Source of the DNA: Streptacidiphilus pinicola
GTDB lineage: Bacteria; Actinomycetota; Actinomycetes; Streptomycetales; Streptomycetaceae
Direction: 5' to 3'
NCBI RefSeq assembly: GCF_003258295.1
Contig: NZ_QKYN01000075.1
Location: forward strand, 1-64,000
DNA length: 64,000 nt
This document shows positions 7,658-16,264 of the stretch, piece after piece (positions within the stretch are counted from its first letter, which is position 1; every line of letters begins with the position of its first letter). The notes beneath the pieces are model-generated. The model saw only the letters and a list, made by a program, of their open reading frames with translations, searched no databases and was not told the DNA's origin. Made by a program: the position numbers and the translations under genes.

Positions 7658-8551
7658 TCAGGGCTCCTCGTCCTCCCGGACGAGCGCGACCGCCTCCCGG
7701 ACGGCAGGGGAGGGGTCGGCGGCGAGGCTGTCCAGCAGGAATGCGCCGCGCGGGCCCGGGTGGTGGGAGAGGGCCCAGACCAGGGATTCGCGGACGTCGG
7801 GTGACGGGTCGCGGGCGAGGGCGGCCAGGAGGTCCAGGGTGCCGGGAGTCGACCAGCCCGAGACCGCCGAGACAAGCGCCTCCCGGACCTCCGGATCCGG
7901 GTGGTCGGCGAGCGGGGCCAGCGCGGGGACGGGGCCGCGGCGGCGGAGGCCGAACCAGTGCAGGGTGTCCTTGAGGGAGGCCGAATCCGCGTCGGCGGAG
8001 AGGCGGGCCAGCAGCGCCGGGACCGGCGGGGGCGGACCGTCGAGGGGGTGCGGAAGGCGGGTGCGGAGACGGCGGGATCCGTAGGTGCCGGGTTGGCGGC
8101 AGCCGCAGCAGGTGCAGGGGCGGCTCCCGTGCGCGTCCGGGACGTGACGCCAGCCGAGCGCCCGCGGGGCGCGACGGATCCGGTGGATCTCCGCGGCGCG
8201 GACCGCGCGCGGGACGAAGACCTCCCATCCGCGCGGGTCGTCCAGCGCGGCGACGCGCCGCACCGCCTCCGCCGCCGGAACCGCGGCCTGCGCGCCCCGC
8301 GCACGGTCGCGGTAGTGGCCCACGAGCACCGGCTGCGCGTCGTCGAGGCGCACCTGGACCGCGACCAGCCCGCCGCGCGTGCCGAACCGCGCGATCTCGC
8401 CCAGCCACTGATGGGTCAACGTGTACGAGGGGAGCACCGGGAAGCAGTGGACGCCCCGCGCGCCGTCCTGGCCGCGGCTCGCGGCGCGCAGACCGGCCCG
8501 GCGGACACGCCGCTCGTCCGCGGCGGAGGTGAGGTGCACGAACATGGCCAT
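7658..8551 (-). CDS. HEAT-repeat protein with unknown N-terminal domain and Cys cluster
   Basis: 297 residues. The C-terminal third (about 178-297) has HEAT-like repeats: LAPLADHPDPEVREALVSAV, LAALARDPSPDVRESLVWAL and DSLAADPSPAVREAVALV. The N-terminal 125 residues, starting MAMFVHLTSAADERRVRRAG, form a globular domain I do not recognise. Between them C146, C148, C149 and C151 form a cluster (CTCCGC) followed by an Arg-rich stretch, possibly a small metal site. It starts inside one arm-flanked half of a symmetric divergent promoter and appears leaderless. It is probably followed by the Nudix gene in one transcript. Function unknown. Confidence 0.8.
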   Translation of the reverse strand: MAMFVHLTSAADERRVRRAGLRAASRGQDGARGVHCFPVLPSYTLTHQWLGEIARFGTRGGLVAVQVRLDDAQPVLVGHYRDRARGAQAAVPAAEAVRRVAALDDPRGWEVFVPRAVRAAEIHRIRRAPRALGWRHVPDAHGSRPCTCCGCRQPGTYGSRRLRTRLPHPLDGPPPPVPALLARLSADADSASLKDTLHWFGLRRRGPVPALAPLADHPDPEVREALVSAVSGWSTPGTLDLLAALARDPSPDVRESLVWALSHHPGPRGAFLLDSLAADPSPAVREAVALVREDEEP

Positions 8552-8608
8552 GGCCGCCCACGATAAGGGCTCGCTCCCCCACCGGGCCGCGCTTATCGTG
8601 GGCGGATG
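8549..8608. promoter_or_regulatory. Mirror-symmetric leaderless divergent promoter
   Basis: CCGCCCACGATAAG (8554-8567) is the exact reverse complement of CTTATCGTGGGCGG (8592-8605). Each arm abuts a start codon: ATG 8606 on plus, ATG 8551 on minus (two bases further). Each arm carries TATCGT about six to eight bases before the ATG, fitting TANNNT of leaderless genes. The 24-base centre is C/G-rich without a clear -35. Confidence 0.55.
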
Positions 8609-9220
8609 AGCAGCCAGGACCGACCGCTGAACGTCCGCACCGCCGGAGCCGACGACGTCGACGCCGTCGTCGCCACCCTGACCACCGCGTTCTTCCGGGA
8701 TCCGGTGTGGGGCCCGGCCTTTCCTGACCCCGGTCGGCGCGCCGCACAAGCCGGCGCGCTGTGGCGGCTGCTCGCAACGTCCGCACTGCGCTACCCGTGG
8801 CTGCTGGTGACCGGGAACGTCGAGGCCGCGGCGGTGTGGATCCCGCCGGGCGGCGAGGAGCTCACCGAGGCCGAGGCGGACGGCTTCGCGGGCTTCCTCC
8901 GGGAGATCACCGACGAGGCGACCGCCGCCGGGATCCTGGCCGTCCTGGAGCCGATGGAGGCTGCCCGGCCGAAGGAGCCGCACTTCTACCTCAGCCTGCT
9001 CGGCACCCACGACGACCACCGCGGCCAGGGCCTCGGTGTGGCGCTGCTGCGCGAGAGCCTGGTCCGGATCGACGAGCTGCGGATGCCCGCCTACCTCGAG
9101 TCGAGCAACCCCGCCGCCAACGACAAGCGGTACGCCGCCCTCGGCTTCGTGCCGAACGGCGAGCTGGTCATGCCCGACGGGCATGTCGTCACCACGATGT
9201 GGCGCCCCGCGCGCGGCTGA
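8606..9220 (+). CDS. GNAT family N-acetyltransferase
   Basis: A 204-residue protein of the GNAT fold. The segment HFYLSLLGTHDDHRGQGLG at about residues 130-148 holds the acetyl-CoA pyrophosphate loop (R/Q-x-x-G-x-G/A form HRGQGLG), followed by YLESSNPAANDKRYAALGF, the usual C-terminal strand and helix. The N-terminus VRTAGADDVDAVVATLTTAFFRDP is typical of this subgroup, often seen next to regulators. The substrate is unknown. It shares a symmetric promoter with the HEAT-repeat gene, so the two are probably transcribed from facing leaderless promoters. Confidence 0.88.
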   Translation: MSSQDRPLNVRTAGADDVDAVVATLTTAFFRDPVWGPAFPDPGRRAAQAGALWRLLATSALRYPWLLVTGNVEAAAVWIPPGGEELTEAEADGFAGFLREITDEATAAGILAVLEPMEAARPKEPHFYLSLLGTHDDHRGQGLGVALLRESLVRIDELRMPAYLESSNPAANDKRYAALGFVPNGELVMPDGHVVTTMWRPARG

Positions 9221-9267
9221 CGGGGAGGCGTGGGCCGCGCGCGGAGCGATTCACCGGAGCGGCGTCG

Positions 9268-11562
9268 TCACGGGTAGCTGACGACGTCGCTCGGGCCGCC
9301 GAAGGTGGAGCTGACGGCGGCGCCGGTTCCGTTGATCACCGAGTCGATCCCGCCACTGCCGTTGAGGAACACGGTCAGCAGGTCGTGGAACTGGACGCCC
9401 GCGTTGTTCGGGGCCTGGAAGGCCATCGAGCTGTGGATGTCCTGCCCCTGGTCGAAGTACGAGTAGCTGCCCATGCCGTAGCCCTGGAAGCTGGTGACAC
9501 CGGGCGCGACGTAGAGGGCGGGGTAGCCCTTCTGCGTCGAACTCGACATCCAGGAAGCCTGGTTCGGCACCTCGTACGGGTTCTCGTTCTGGAAGAAGAC
9601 GACCTCGCCGCCCTGGCCGTTCCAGACCGTCTCGTTCTTCTGGAAGTGCTCGACGGCCAGGCCGGTCGCCAGCACGTTGTTCCCGTTGACGACGAGACCG
9701 GTGTCGCTCTGGTCGCCGGTCCAACCGCCGGCGCCCGCGCCGTGGTCGGCGCGCCAGATCCACGCGTCGTCGATGAGGGAGTTGTTGCTGTTGTCGACCA
9801 GCGCCGTGGTCGCCGAGCCCGCCGTCGCGCCGCCGATGCGGAAGAAGACGTCGTCGAGCGTGACCGGGTCCGCGGCGTGGCTCACGCCGGAGCCGGCCGT
9901 GCCGACCGTCACCAGCGTGGACGAGTTCACCGGGCCCGCGTCGAAGATGACCCCGGTGACGTTGACGCCGTCCACGTCGGCGATGTTCAGCGTGGTGTTG
10001 CCGTTGCTCGGCACCAGGGTCGGGAAGCCGAGGCCGACGATCTTCGTGTCCGGGTTGGTGACGTTGATCGTGCTGGGCGCCTGGTAGACGCCGGGCGTGA
10101 AGAGCAGGTTGTCGCCGGCGGCCAGCGCCGCGTTGATCTGGTCGGTCGTCGCGCTGGGCTGGACCACGAAGAAGGTGGACAGCGGCAGCGAGACACCCGG
10201 CGTGCCGCCGTTCAGCCAGGTCGGGCCGGAGGAGTTGGTCTGCGTGGACGGCACGAAGACCTGGTAGTTGCCGCCGGAGTCCAGGTAGAGGTAGGGCGCC
10301 TCCCGGGTGACCGGGCAGGTGGCCAGCGTGGTGTAGGAGTTGGGACCGCCGCTGTCACCGGAGTTGGACGCGAAGCTCTGCGCGGGCGCGCCCGGGTCGC
10401 CGCAGAAGACCTGGTTCCACACGGCGTTGCTCCAGCCGTCCAGGCTGGAGTTCCGGGTGAAGAACTGCTGCTGCGAGCCGTTGGTGACGGTGCCGCCGGT
10501 GAACTGCGAGTCGGCGACGAAGCCGCCGCTGGCCCAGTCCGGGGAGCCGGTGCAGTAGTCCATCAGGCTCAGGTTGCCGTTGATGTGGACCCGGCGCAGC
10601 GGCGCGGCCTGGGAGACGGCCCAGAAGTCGTCGCCCGCGTAGCAGCCGGTCATGCCGGTGACGTTGACGGTCAGGTTGGTGAGCGAGCGCCAGAAGTTGG
10701 TGGTGGCGTAACACTGGGTCTGCACGCCGCCGTTGCACTGGTTGTAGACGTCGACCGTGCCGTTGATGACCGTGTCGCCGGGGTTCTTGCCCAGACCGGC
10801 CACGCTCTCGTAGAAGCCGACGGAGAAGATCAGCGGATTGGCGGTCGAGCCGTAGGTGCCCGGCTTGAACAGGATCGCGTAGCGCGCGGTGCCGAACTCG
10901 TTGCCGCCCTGGGCGTTGGCGATCGAGTTGAGCTGGCTCTGGATCGAGGACTGCGACATGCTCGGGTCGAAGACGATGACGTTGGAGCCGAGGCTGCCGC
11001 CGGTCGGCGGGGGCGGGGTGCCGCCGCCGGACCCGGAGCCGTAGACGGAGAACTCCCAGAGGCTGTAGCCCCACTGGGTGTTGCGCTGCGTCCCGTACAT
11101 CCGGATGTACCGGCCGGAGCCCGAGACGTTCAGCGTCTCCGTGCCACCCGGGCCGGACGTGGTCGAGTAGACGGTGGTCCAGTTGGTGGCGTCGTTCGAG
11201 GTCTGGATCTGGTAGGCCTTGCCGGAGGCGGTCTCCCAGTTCAGCACGACCTGGCAGACGGTCTGGGTCGAACCGAGGTCCACCTGCAGCCACTGCGGAT
11301 CGGCGAAGGCCGAGGACCAACGGGTCCCGGTGTTGCCGTCGACGGCGTTGGACGCGGGGAAGCTGCTGTTCTCCAGCGACGAGGCGGTCGCCGGCCGGTT
11401 TAGCGCGAGGTCGGTGGTGCCACAACTCGCGGCTGCCGCACGGGAGGCGACCCCGGCCTGGGCCGCGAGCGCGGCGAGGAGCAGGGCGAGGACAGCGATC
11501 AGGGCGGGCAGCGGTCGGCCACGCGAACGGCGGCCTGCGGGAAGGTACGCGACAGATCTCAT
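9268..11562 (-). CDS. Secreted discoidin (F5/8C) plus beta-helix protein
   Basis: 764 residues. ATG 11562 has AGGAG seven bases upstream, and the protein then begins with a basic N-terminus and a hydrophobic signal peptide ending near AAAAS. Residues about 45-180 form an F5/8 type C (discoidin, CBM32-like) domain (LALNRPATASSLENSSFPAS, later SLWEFSVYG). A Gly/Pro linker leads to a long right-handed beta-helix region of pectate-lyase type, with NPGDTVINGTVDVYNQCNGG and NLTVNVTGMTGCYAGDDFWA. Similar actinomycete proteins are often mislabelled adenylyl cyclase. GH55-like beta-1,3-glucanase activity is possible, but catalytic residues could not be assigned. A LacI-type palindrome lies 51-72 bases before the ATG. 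Confidence 0.8.
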   Translation of the reverse strand: MRSVAYLPAGRRSRGRPLPALIAVLALLLAALAAQAGVASRAAAASCGTTDLALNRPATASSLENSSFPASNAVDGNTGTRWSSAFADPQWLQVDLGSTQTVCQVVLNWETASGKAYQIQTSNDATNWTTVYSTTSGPGGTETLNVSGSGRYIRMYGTQRNTQWGYSLWEFSVYGSGSGGGTPPPPTGGSLGSNVIVFDPSMSQSSIQSQLNSIANAQGGNEFGTARYAILFKPGTYGSTANPLIFSVGFYESVAGLGKNPGDTVINGTVDVYNQCNGGVQTQCYATTNFWRSLTNLTVNVTGMTGCYAGDDFWAVSQAAPLRRVHINGNLSLMDYCTGSPDWASGGFVADSQFTGGTVTNGSQQQFFTRNSSLDGWSNAVWNQVFCGDPGAPAQSFASNSGDSGGPNSYTTLATCPVTREAPYLYLDSGGNYQVFVPSTQTNSSGPTWLNGGTPGVSLPLSTFFVVQPSATTDQINAALAAGDNLLFTPGVYQAPSTINVTNPDTKIVGLGFPTLVPSNGNTTLNIADVDGVNVTGVIFDAGPVNSSTLVTVGTAGSGVSHAADPVTLDDVFFRIGGATAGSATTALVDNSNNSLIDDAWIWRADHGAGAGGWTGDQSDTGLVVNGNNVLATGLAVEHFQKNETVWNGQGGEVVFFQNENPYEVPNQASWMSSSTQKGYPALYVAPGVTSFQGYGMGSYSYFDQGQDIHSSMAFQAPNNAGVQFHDLLTVFLNGSGGIDSVINGTGAAVSSTFGGPSDVVSYP

Positions 11563-11612
11563 GGCACTCCTAGCACGGTGGGTGGGAGTGGTGCACGGTT
11601 TGCCGTGGAACG

Positions 11613-11634
11613 AGAGAGCGCTCTCTGAGCGCTC
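11613..11634. promoter_or_regulatory. Overlapping LacI-type palindromes before the discoidin gene
   Basis: AGAGAGCGCTCTCT (11613-11626) is a perfect 14-bp palindrome, followed at once by GAGCGCTC (11627-11634). It resembles the CebR operator of Streptomyces (consensus TGGGAGCGCTCCCA), pointing to control by a LacI-family sugar repressor encoded elsewhere rather than by the adjacent ROK protein. Confidence 0.55.
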
Positions 11635-11718
11635 TCCGGTGTGCATCGTGGAGGCCTGTCGAGCCGGTGTCAATACAGGAGTTGAAGCTCCACAGCTTCT
11701 CCGTCAGGACGGGCTGGG

Positions 11719-12918
11719 CTACGCGCCCGCCTCCAGCAGCCGCGCGACCGGCAGCGTGGCCGCACCCCTGGCCACCGCGTCCGCGCCCAGCGCGCCGAGG
11801 TCGACCGAGGTCAGCGAGTACGGCAGCCGCAGCGCGTGGTCGCGCACCACCTCTCGGATGCGCGGCAGCAGGCTCGGCGCGAGCGCGAGGCCGGCCCAGC
11901 CGCCGATGATGACCCGCTGCGGATTCAGGAAGTTGACGACGTTGGCGATCCCGACGCCGACCCGCACCGCCGTCTCGTCGAGCACGTCCCGTGCGGCGTC
12001 CCCGGCCGGCCCCGACTCCTCGGCCAGTGCCAGGATCTGACGCAGCGTCTCCTCCTCGTCGGCGGCCACGATCTTCGCCGAGCCCTCGGCCTCCGCATAC
12101 CGGGCGATGATGGCCTCCGCACCGACGTAGGCCTCCAGGCAGCCCCGCGCGCCGCAGCGGCAACGGCGGCCCTGATACTGGACGTTGAGGTGGCCCCACT
12201 CCCCCGCGCTGGTGGTCGAGCCGCGGAACGGCGCGCCGTCGGCGATCACGGACGCGCCCGCGCCGGAACCGAGCAGCAGGAAGACGGCGCTGTCCACGTC
12301 CCGTCCGGCGCCGAACCACATCTCGGCCTGGGCCATGGTGGTCGCGCCGTTGTCGATGAAGAGCGGCAGCCTGGTGTGCGCGCGCAGCCGTTCCTCCAGC
12401 GGGAACGCGTCCCAGCCCACGGTCTGGCCGTGGATCACCGCGTAGGGCTGGTGCTGCACGATGCCGGGGACGCCGATCCCGACGCCGAGCAGCGGCGCCG
12501 TCGCGCCCGCGCTCAACTCGGCCAGCCCGGCCGCGATCGCGGGGACCACGGCTTCCGGGTCGAGCGTGCCGTCGAGCACGGGCAGGTCCAGCGCGGCGAG
12601 CTCGCCGAGGCCGAGGTCGAAGCGCTCCAGCCGGATCCGGGTTTCGCCGACGTCGATGCCGATGACCTCGAAGCAGGAGGTGTCGACGCGCAGCAGGATG
12701 CGCGGGCGTCCGCCCTCGGACTCGACGGCGCCGGCCTCCACGACCAGACCGGCGTCCAGCAGGTCCGCCACGACGTTGCTGACCGAGGCAGAGCTGAGCC
12801 CGGTGGCCTGGATGAGATCCTGCCGGCTGAGCGGGCCGTGGAAGTACAGCTGTCTCAACAGCCGCGCACGGTTGGCGCGCCGCAGGTCACGGACGTTTCT
12901 GCGGCCCTCGTCGGTCAT
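11719..12918 (-). CDS. ROK-family transcriptional repressor (NagC/XylR type)
   Basis: 399 residues: a winged helix at about 5-70 (RRANRARLLRQLYFHGPLSR and ATGLSSASVSNVVADLL), then the ROK sugar-kinase fold with an ATP-like loop (IGIDVGETRIRL), the ROK motif with its zinc-binding cysteine cluster (EWGHLNVQYQGRRCRCGARG, then CLEAYVG), and a C-terminal GxG segment. ATG 12918 is preceded by GGAGG at ten bases. It lies between a secreted discoidin protein and a divergent sugar ABC importer with a beta-glucosidase, so it probably represses that operon until its sugar is present. Many related repressors control xylosides or beta-glucosides; the ligand is not readable here. Confidence 0.9.
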   Translation of the reverse strand: MTDEGRRNVRDLRRANRARLLRQLYFHGPLSRQDLIQATGLSSASVSNVVADLLDAGLVVEAGAVESEGGRPRILLRVDTSCFEVIGIDVGETRIRLERFDLGLGELAALDLPVLDGTLDPEAVVPAIAAGLAELSAGATAPLLGVGIGVPGIVQHQPYAVIHGQTVGWDAFPLEERLRAHTRLPLFIDNGATTMAQAEMWFGAGRDVDSAVFLLLGSGAGASVIADGAPFRGSTTSAGEWGHLNVQYQGRRCRCGARGCLEAYVGAEAIIARYAEAEGSAKIVAADEEETLRQILALAEESGPAGDAARDVLDETAVRVGVGIANVVNFLNPQRVIIGGWAGLALAPSLLPRIREVVRDHALRLPYSLTSVDLGALGADAVARGAATLPVARLLEAGA

Positions 12919-12981
12919 CCCCGCCCATCCTCCAAGCTCTGCCCCGGTCGGCACCCTACTGGGCCACCGCCGTCGGATCTG

Positions 12982-13012
12982 TTGACGGTTGATTATCTCA
13001 CAGGTTAAATCA
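12982..13012 (+). promoter_or_regulatory. Promoter of the sugar ABC importer operon with inverted repeat
   Basis: TTGACG (12982-12987), 17 bases, TTAAAT (13005-13010). The segment 12990-13012 starts TGATT and ends AATCA, with partly matched inner bases, so an inverted repeat covers the spacer and -10. This is the likeliest site for the divergent ROK repressor. Confidence 0.55.
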
Positions 13013-13074
13013 CGTCTCGAACTAAGTCATGAGCAAAGCCTTCCCCCGAACCCACCCCGCGAAAGGCTCCCTCC

Positions 13075-14403
13075 ATGCGCGCCTCCAGACCGGCACTGCT
13101 GACCCTCGCCGTCGCCACCGCTCTGCTCGCCTCCGCCTGTTCCTCCTCCGGCGGCTCGGGGTCGGGCAGCGGCGGCGGCTCGGGAGCCGGGACCACGCTC
13201 ACCTACTGGGCCAGCGACCAGGGCGGCTCCATAGCCCAGGATGTCAAGGTGCTCACCCCCGAGCTCAACGCGTTCACGAAAGCGACCGGGATCAAGGTCA
13301 AGCTGGAGGTCATCGGCTGGAACGACCTGCTCAACCGGATCCTCGCCGCGACCAGCTCCGGCCAGGGGCCGGACCTGGTGAACATCGGCAACACCTGGTC
13401 GGCCTCGCTCCAGGCCACCGGCGCGTTCCTGCCGATCAGCGACGACGTGATGAAGCAGATCGACGGCACCGGCCGCTTCCTGCCCGGCGCCCTGGCCGCG
13501 ACCGGCGCGCCCGGACAGCCGCCGGTCGGCGTGCCGATCTACTCGATGTCCTACGCGCTGTACTACAACAAGGCCATGTTCCAGGCGGCCGGCATCGCGC
13601 AACCGCCCACCACCTGGGACGAGTTCGTCGCCGACGGCAAGAAGCTGACCAAGAGCGGCCAGTGGGGCGTCTCCGTCGAGGGCGCGCAGACGCCGGAGAA
13701 CGCCCACCACGCCTTCACCTTCAGCAAGCAGCAGGGCGGCAGCTTCTACGACTCCTCCGGCAAGCCCACCTTCGACACCCCGCAGAACGTGGCCGGCATC
13801 AAGCAGTACGTCGACTTCATGGCGGCGGACAAGATCGCCAACCCGAGCGACGCCGAGTACTCCAACGGCACCGAGGCGGTGAAGGACTTCGCGACCGGCA
13901 AGGCCGCGATGCTGCTGTGGCAGTCGGCCGACGCGACGCTCGCCCAGTACGGCATGCAGCCGAGCCAGTACGGGGTCGCGCCGGTCCCGTTCAACGCGGC
14001 CCAGCCGTCCGGGCCCTCGCACGTCGACTCGATCGTCGCGGGCATCAACCTCTCGGTCTTCGCCAACACGAAGAACAAGGACGCGGCCCTGAAGTTCATG
14101 AAGTTCATGGTCAGCAAGCAGACCCAGACCGACCTGAACAAGGCCTACAGCTCGCTGCCCTCGGTCTCCGACGCCTACACCGATCCGGCGTTCCAGACCG
14201 ACACCGTCAAGACCCTGCAGAGCGTGCTGTCCACCACGGCCGCGCCGATGCCGGCGGTGGCCACGGAGAGCCAGTTCGAGACAGTGATCGGCACCGCGCT
14301 GAAGAACCTGTTCGCGGACGCCGCCGGTGGCAAGCCCGTCACCGACCAGAGCGTCGCCGCCCAGCTGGACCAGGCGCAGCAGCAGCTCCAGGCCGGTGGC
14401 TGA
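13075..14403 (+). CDS. ABC transporter sugar-binding lipoprotein
   Basis: A 442-residue extracellular solute-binding protein of family 1. The signal peptide carries a lipobox LASAC with the lipidated Cys at about residue 22, followed by a Ser/Gly linker. The mature part has LTYWASDQGG, NRILAATSSGQGPDLVNIGN and SYALYYNKAMFQAAG, all standard for sugar-binding subunits of CUT1 importers. It is the first gene of an operon with two permeases and a GH1 beta-glucosidase. No ATPase gene is present in the operon; in Streptomyces these systems usually share MsiK. The sugar is probably a beta-linked oligosaccharide, inferred from the GH1 enzyme. Confidence 0.92.
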   Translation: MRASRPALLTLAVATALLASACSSSGGSGSGSGGGSGAGTTLTYWASDQGGSIAQDVKVLTPELNAFTKATGIKVKLEVIGWNDLLNRILAATSSGQGPDLVNIGNTWSASLQATGAFLPISDDVMKQIDGTGRFLPGALAATGAPGQPPVGVPIYSMSYALYYNKAMFQAAGIAQPPTTWDEFVADGKKLTKSGQWGVSVEGAQTPENAHHAFTFSKQQGGSFYDSSGKPTFDTPQNVAGIKQYVDFMAADKIANPSDAEYSNGTEAVKDFATGKAAMLLWQSADATLAQYGMQPSQYGVAPVPFNAAQPSGPSHVDSIVAGINLSVFANTKNKDAALKFMKFMVSKQTQTDLNKAYSSLPSVSDAYTDPAFQTDTVKTLQSVLSTTAAPMPAVATESQFETVIGTALKNLFADAAGGKPVTDQSVAAQLDQAQQQLQAGG

Positions 14404-15352
14404 GCCGCGCACCCCGGTGGCCGCGCACCCGGCCCGCAACTGGGCCCGGGTGCGCCGCGCCGGACTTCCGTACCTGCTCCTCCTGCCGGCGGTCGTCTTC
14501 GAACTGCTGGTGCACGTGGTGCCGATGCTCACCGGCATCTACATGAGCTTCAAGCACCTGACGGAGTTCTTCATCCGCAACTGGGGCGCGGCCCCGGCGG
14601 CGGGCTGGGACAACTACCGCTTCGCGCTGGACTTCAACGGCGCGATCGGCAGGCAGCTGCTCCAGTCCTTCTGGATCACCTGCGCGTTCACGGTGCTCAC
14701 GGTCGGCCTCTCCTGGCTGCTGGGCACCGGCGCGGCGGTGCTGATGCAGGACCCGTTCCGCGGACGCGGGCTGCTGCGCACCTACTTCCTGGTGCCGTAC
14801 GCGCTGCCCGCCTACACCGCGGCGATCACCTGGGAGTTCATGTTCCAGCGCGACACCGGCCTGGTGAACACGCTGCTGGTGCACGACCTGCACCTGTTCA
14901 AGACGGCGCCGTTCTGGCTGATCGGCGGCAACTCCTTCTGGGCGCTGCTGATCACCGCCGTCTGGCGCACCTGGCCGTTCGCCTTCCTGGTCGTCACCGC
15001 GGGCCTGCAGAACATCCCGGGTGACCTCTACGAGGCGGCCGCGTTGGACGGGGCCGGCACCTGGCAGCGCATCCGTTCCATCACGCTGCCGCAACTGCGA
15101 TCGGTGAACCAGGTGTTGGTCCTGGTGCTGTTCCTGTGGAACTTCAACGACTTCAACACGCCCTTCACGCTCTTCGGCAACGTGCCGCCGCCGCAGGCGA
15201 ACCTGATCTCGGTGCAGATCTACGACACCTCCTTCCAGAACTGGAACTTCGGCTCCGGCTCGGCGATGTCCGTGCTGCTGCTGCTCTTCCTGCTCCTGGT
15301 CACCGCGGTGTACCTGCTGCTCACCAACCGGAGGGGGAAGTCGGATGCCTAG
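14396..15352 (+). CDS. Sugar ABC transporter permease (first subunit)
   Basis: A 318-residue CUT1 permease with six predicted transmembrane helices. The EAA loop is visible as DLYEAAALDGAGTWQRIRSI, the docking site for the ATPase. GTG 14396 overlaps the end of the binding-protein gene by eight bases, which suggests translational coupling; GTG 14417 is an in-frame alternative. The protein works as a heterodimer with the permease encoded immediately downstream. Confidence 0.9.
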   Translation: MAEPRTPVAAHPARNWARVRRAGLPYLLLLPAVVFELLVHVVPMLTGIYMSFKHLTEFFIRNWGAAPAAGWDNYRFALDFNGAIGRQLLQSFWITCAFTVLTVGLSWLLGTGAAVLMQDPFRGRGLLRTYFLVPYALPAYTAAITWEFMFQRDTGLVNTLLVHDLHLFKTAPFWLIGGNSFWALLITAVWRTWPFAFLVVTAGLQNIPGDLYEAAALDGAGTWQRIRSITLPQLRSVNQVLVLVLFLWNFNDFNTPFTLFGNVPPPQANLISVQIYDTSFQNWNFGSGSAMSVLLLLFLLLVTAVYLLLTNRRGKSDA

Positions 15353-16208
15353 GCCGCCGCGCAGCCCGCTGGCGCCGCCCGCCTCGTTCGTCTGGACCCG
15401 GCGGATCGTGCTGACCCTGCTGGGCGTCTTCACCTTCCTGCCGCTGTGGGTCATGCTCAGCAGTTCGCTCAAGCCCCTGCGGGACGTGCAGGCCGGGTTC
15501 AGCTGGCTGCCGACGCACCTCACCCTCCGTCCCTACGTGGACATCTGGAGCACGGTGCCGCTGGGCCACTACTTCGTCAACAGCCTGGTCGTCTCGTCCT
15601 GTTCGACGGCGATCTCGGTGGTCATCGCGATCCTCGCCGCGTACGCGGTGAGCCGGCACCGCTTCCCCGGCCGCCAGTTGTTCAGCGTGACCGTGCTGTC
15701 GACGCAGATGTTCCCCGGCATCCTCTTCCTGCTGCCGCTCTTCCTGATCTACGTCAACATCGGCACCGCGACCGGCGTCCAGCTCAACGGCTCCTGGCTC
15801 GGGCTGATCGTCACCTACCTGACCTTCACGCTGCCCTTCTCGATCTGGATGCTGGTCGGCTACTTCGACTCCATCCCCAGGGAGCTGGACGAGGCGGCCA
15901 AGGTGGACGGGAACGGCCCGATCGGCGCGCTGGTCCGGGTCATCGTCCCGGCCGCGCTGCCCGGCATCGTCACCGTGGCGGTCTACTCCTTCATGACCGC
16001 GTGGGGCGAGGTGCTCTTCGCCTCGGTGATGACCGACGACTCCACCCGCACGCTGGCCGTGGGCCTGCGCAACTACGCCTCGCAGAACGACGTGTACTGG
16101 AACCAGATCATGGCGGCCTCGCTGGTCGTCAGCGTCCCCGTGGTGGTCGCGTTCCTGCTGCTGCAGCGCTACCTCGTCGCCGGGCTGACCGCCGGTTCGG
16201 TCAAGTAG
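15345..16208 (+). CDS. Sugar ABC transporter permease (second subunit)
   Basis: A 287-residue CUT1 permease with six transmembrane helices. The EAA loop reads [20 protein letters not shown], near residue 180. The ATG at 15345 overlaps the preceding permease stop by eight bases, as expected for subunits made in equal amounts. It ends 56 bases before the beta-glucosidase gene, which has its own ribosome site. Confidence 0.92.
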   Translation: MPRPPRSPLAPPASFVWTRRIVLTLLGVFTFLPLWVMLSSSLKPLRDVQAGFSWLPTHLTLRPYVDIWSTVPLGHYFVNSLVVSSCSTAISVVIAILAAYAVSRHRFPGRQLFSVTVLSTQMFPGILFLLPLFLIYVNIGTATGVQLNGSWLGLIVTYLTFTLPFSIWMLVGYFDSIPRELDEAAKVDGNGPIGALVRVIVPAALPGIVTVAVYSFMTAWGEVLFASVMTDDSTRTLAVGLRNYASQNDVYWNQIMAASLVVSVPVVVAFLLLQRYLVAGLTAGSVK

Positions 16209-16264
16209 CCACACCCCCACCGACCTTCGCTGTTCTTCACCCGCACCGTGAGCTGAGGAGAACC

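Noticed and set aside
11563-11673. Extended N-terminus of the discoidin protein to 11673
   Set aside because: It would place a palindromic operator inside the coding region and put 37 residues before a normal signal peptide; ATG 11562 has AGGAG upstream.
13029-14546. 505-codon frame overlapping the sugar-binding protein in another frame
   Set aside because: It is an Arg/Gly-rich frame-shifted shadow; the 13075 frame has a lipobox and full binding-protein motifs.
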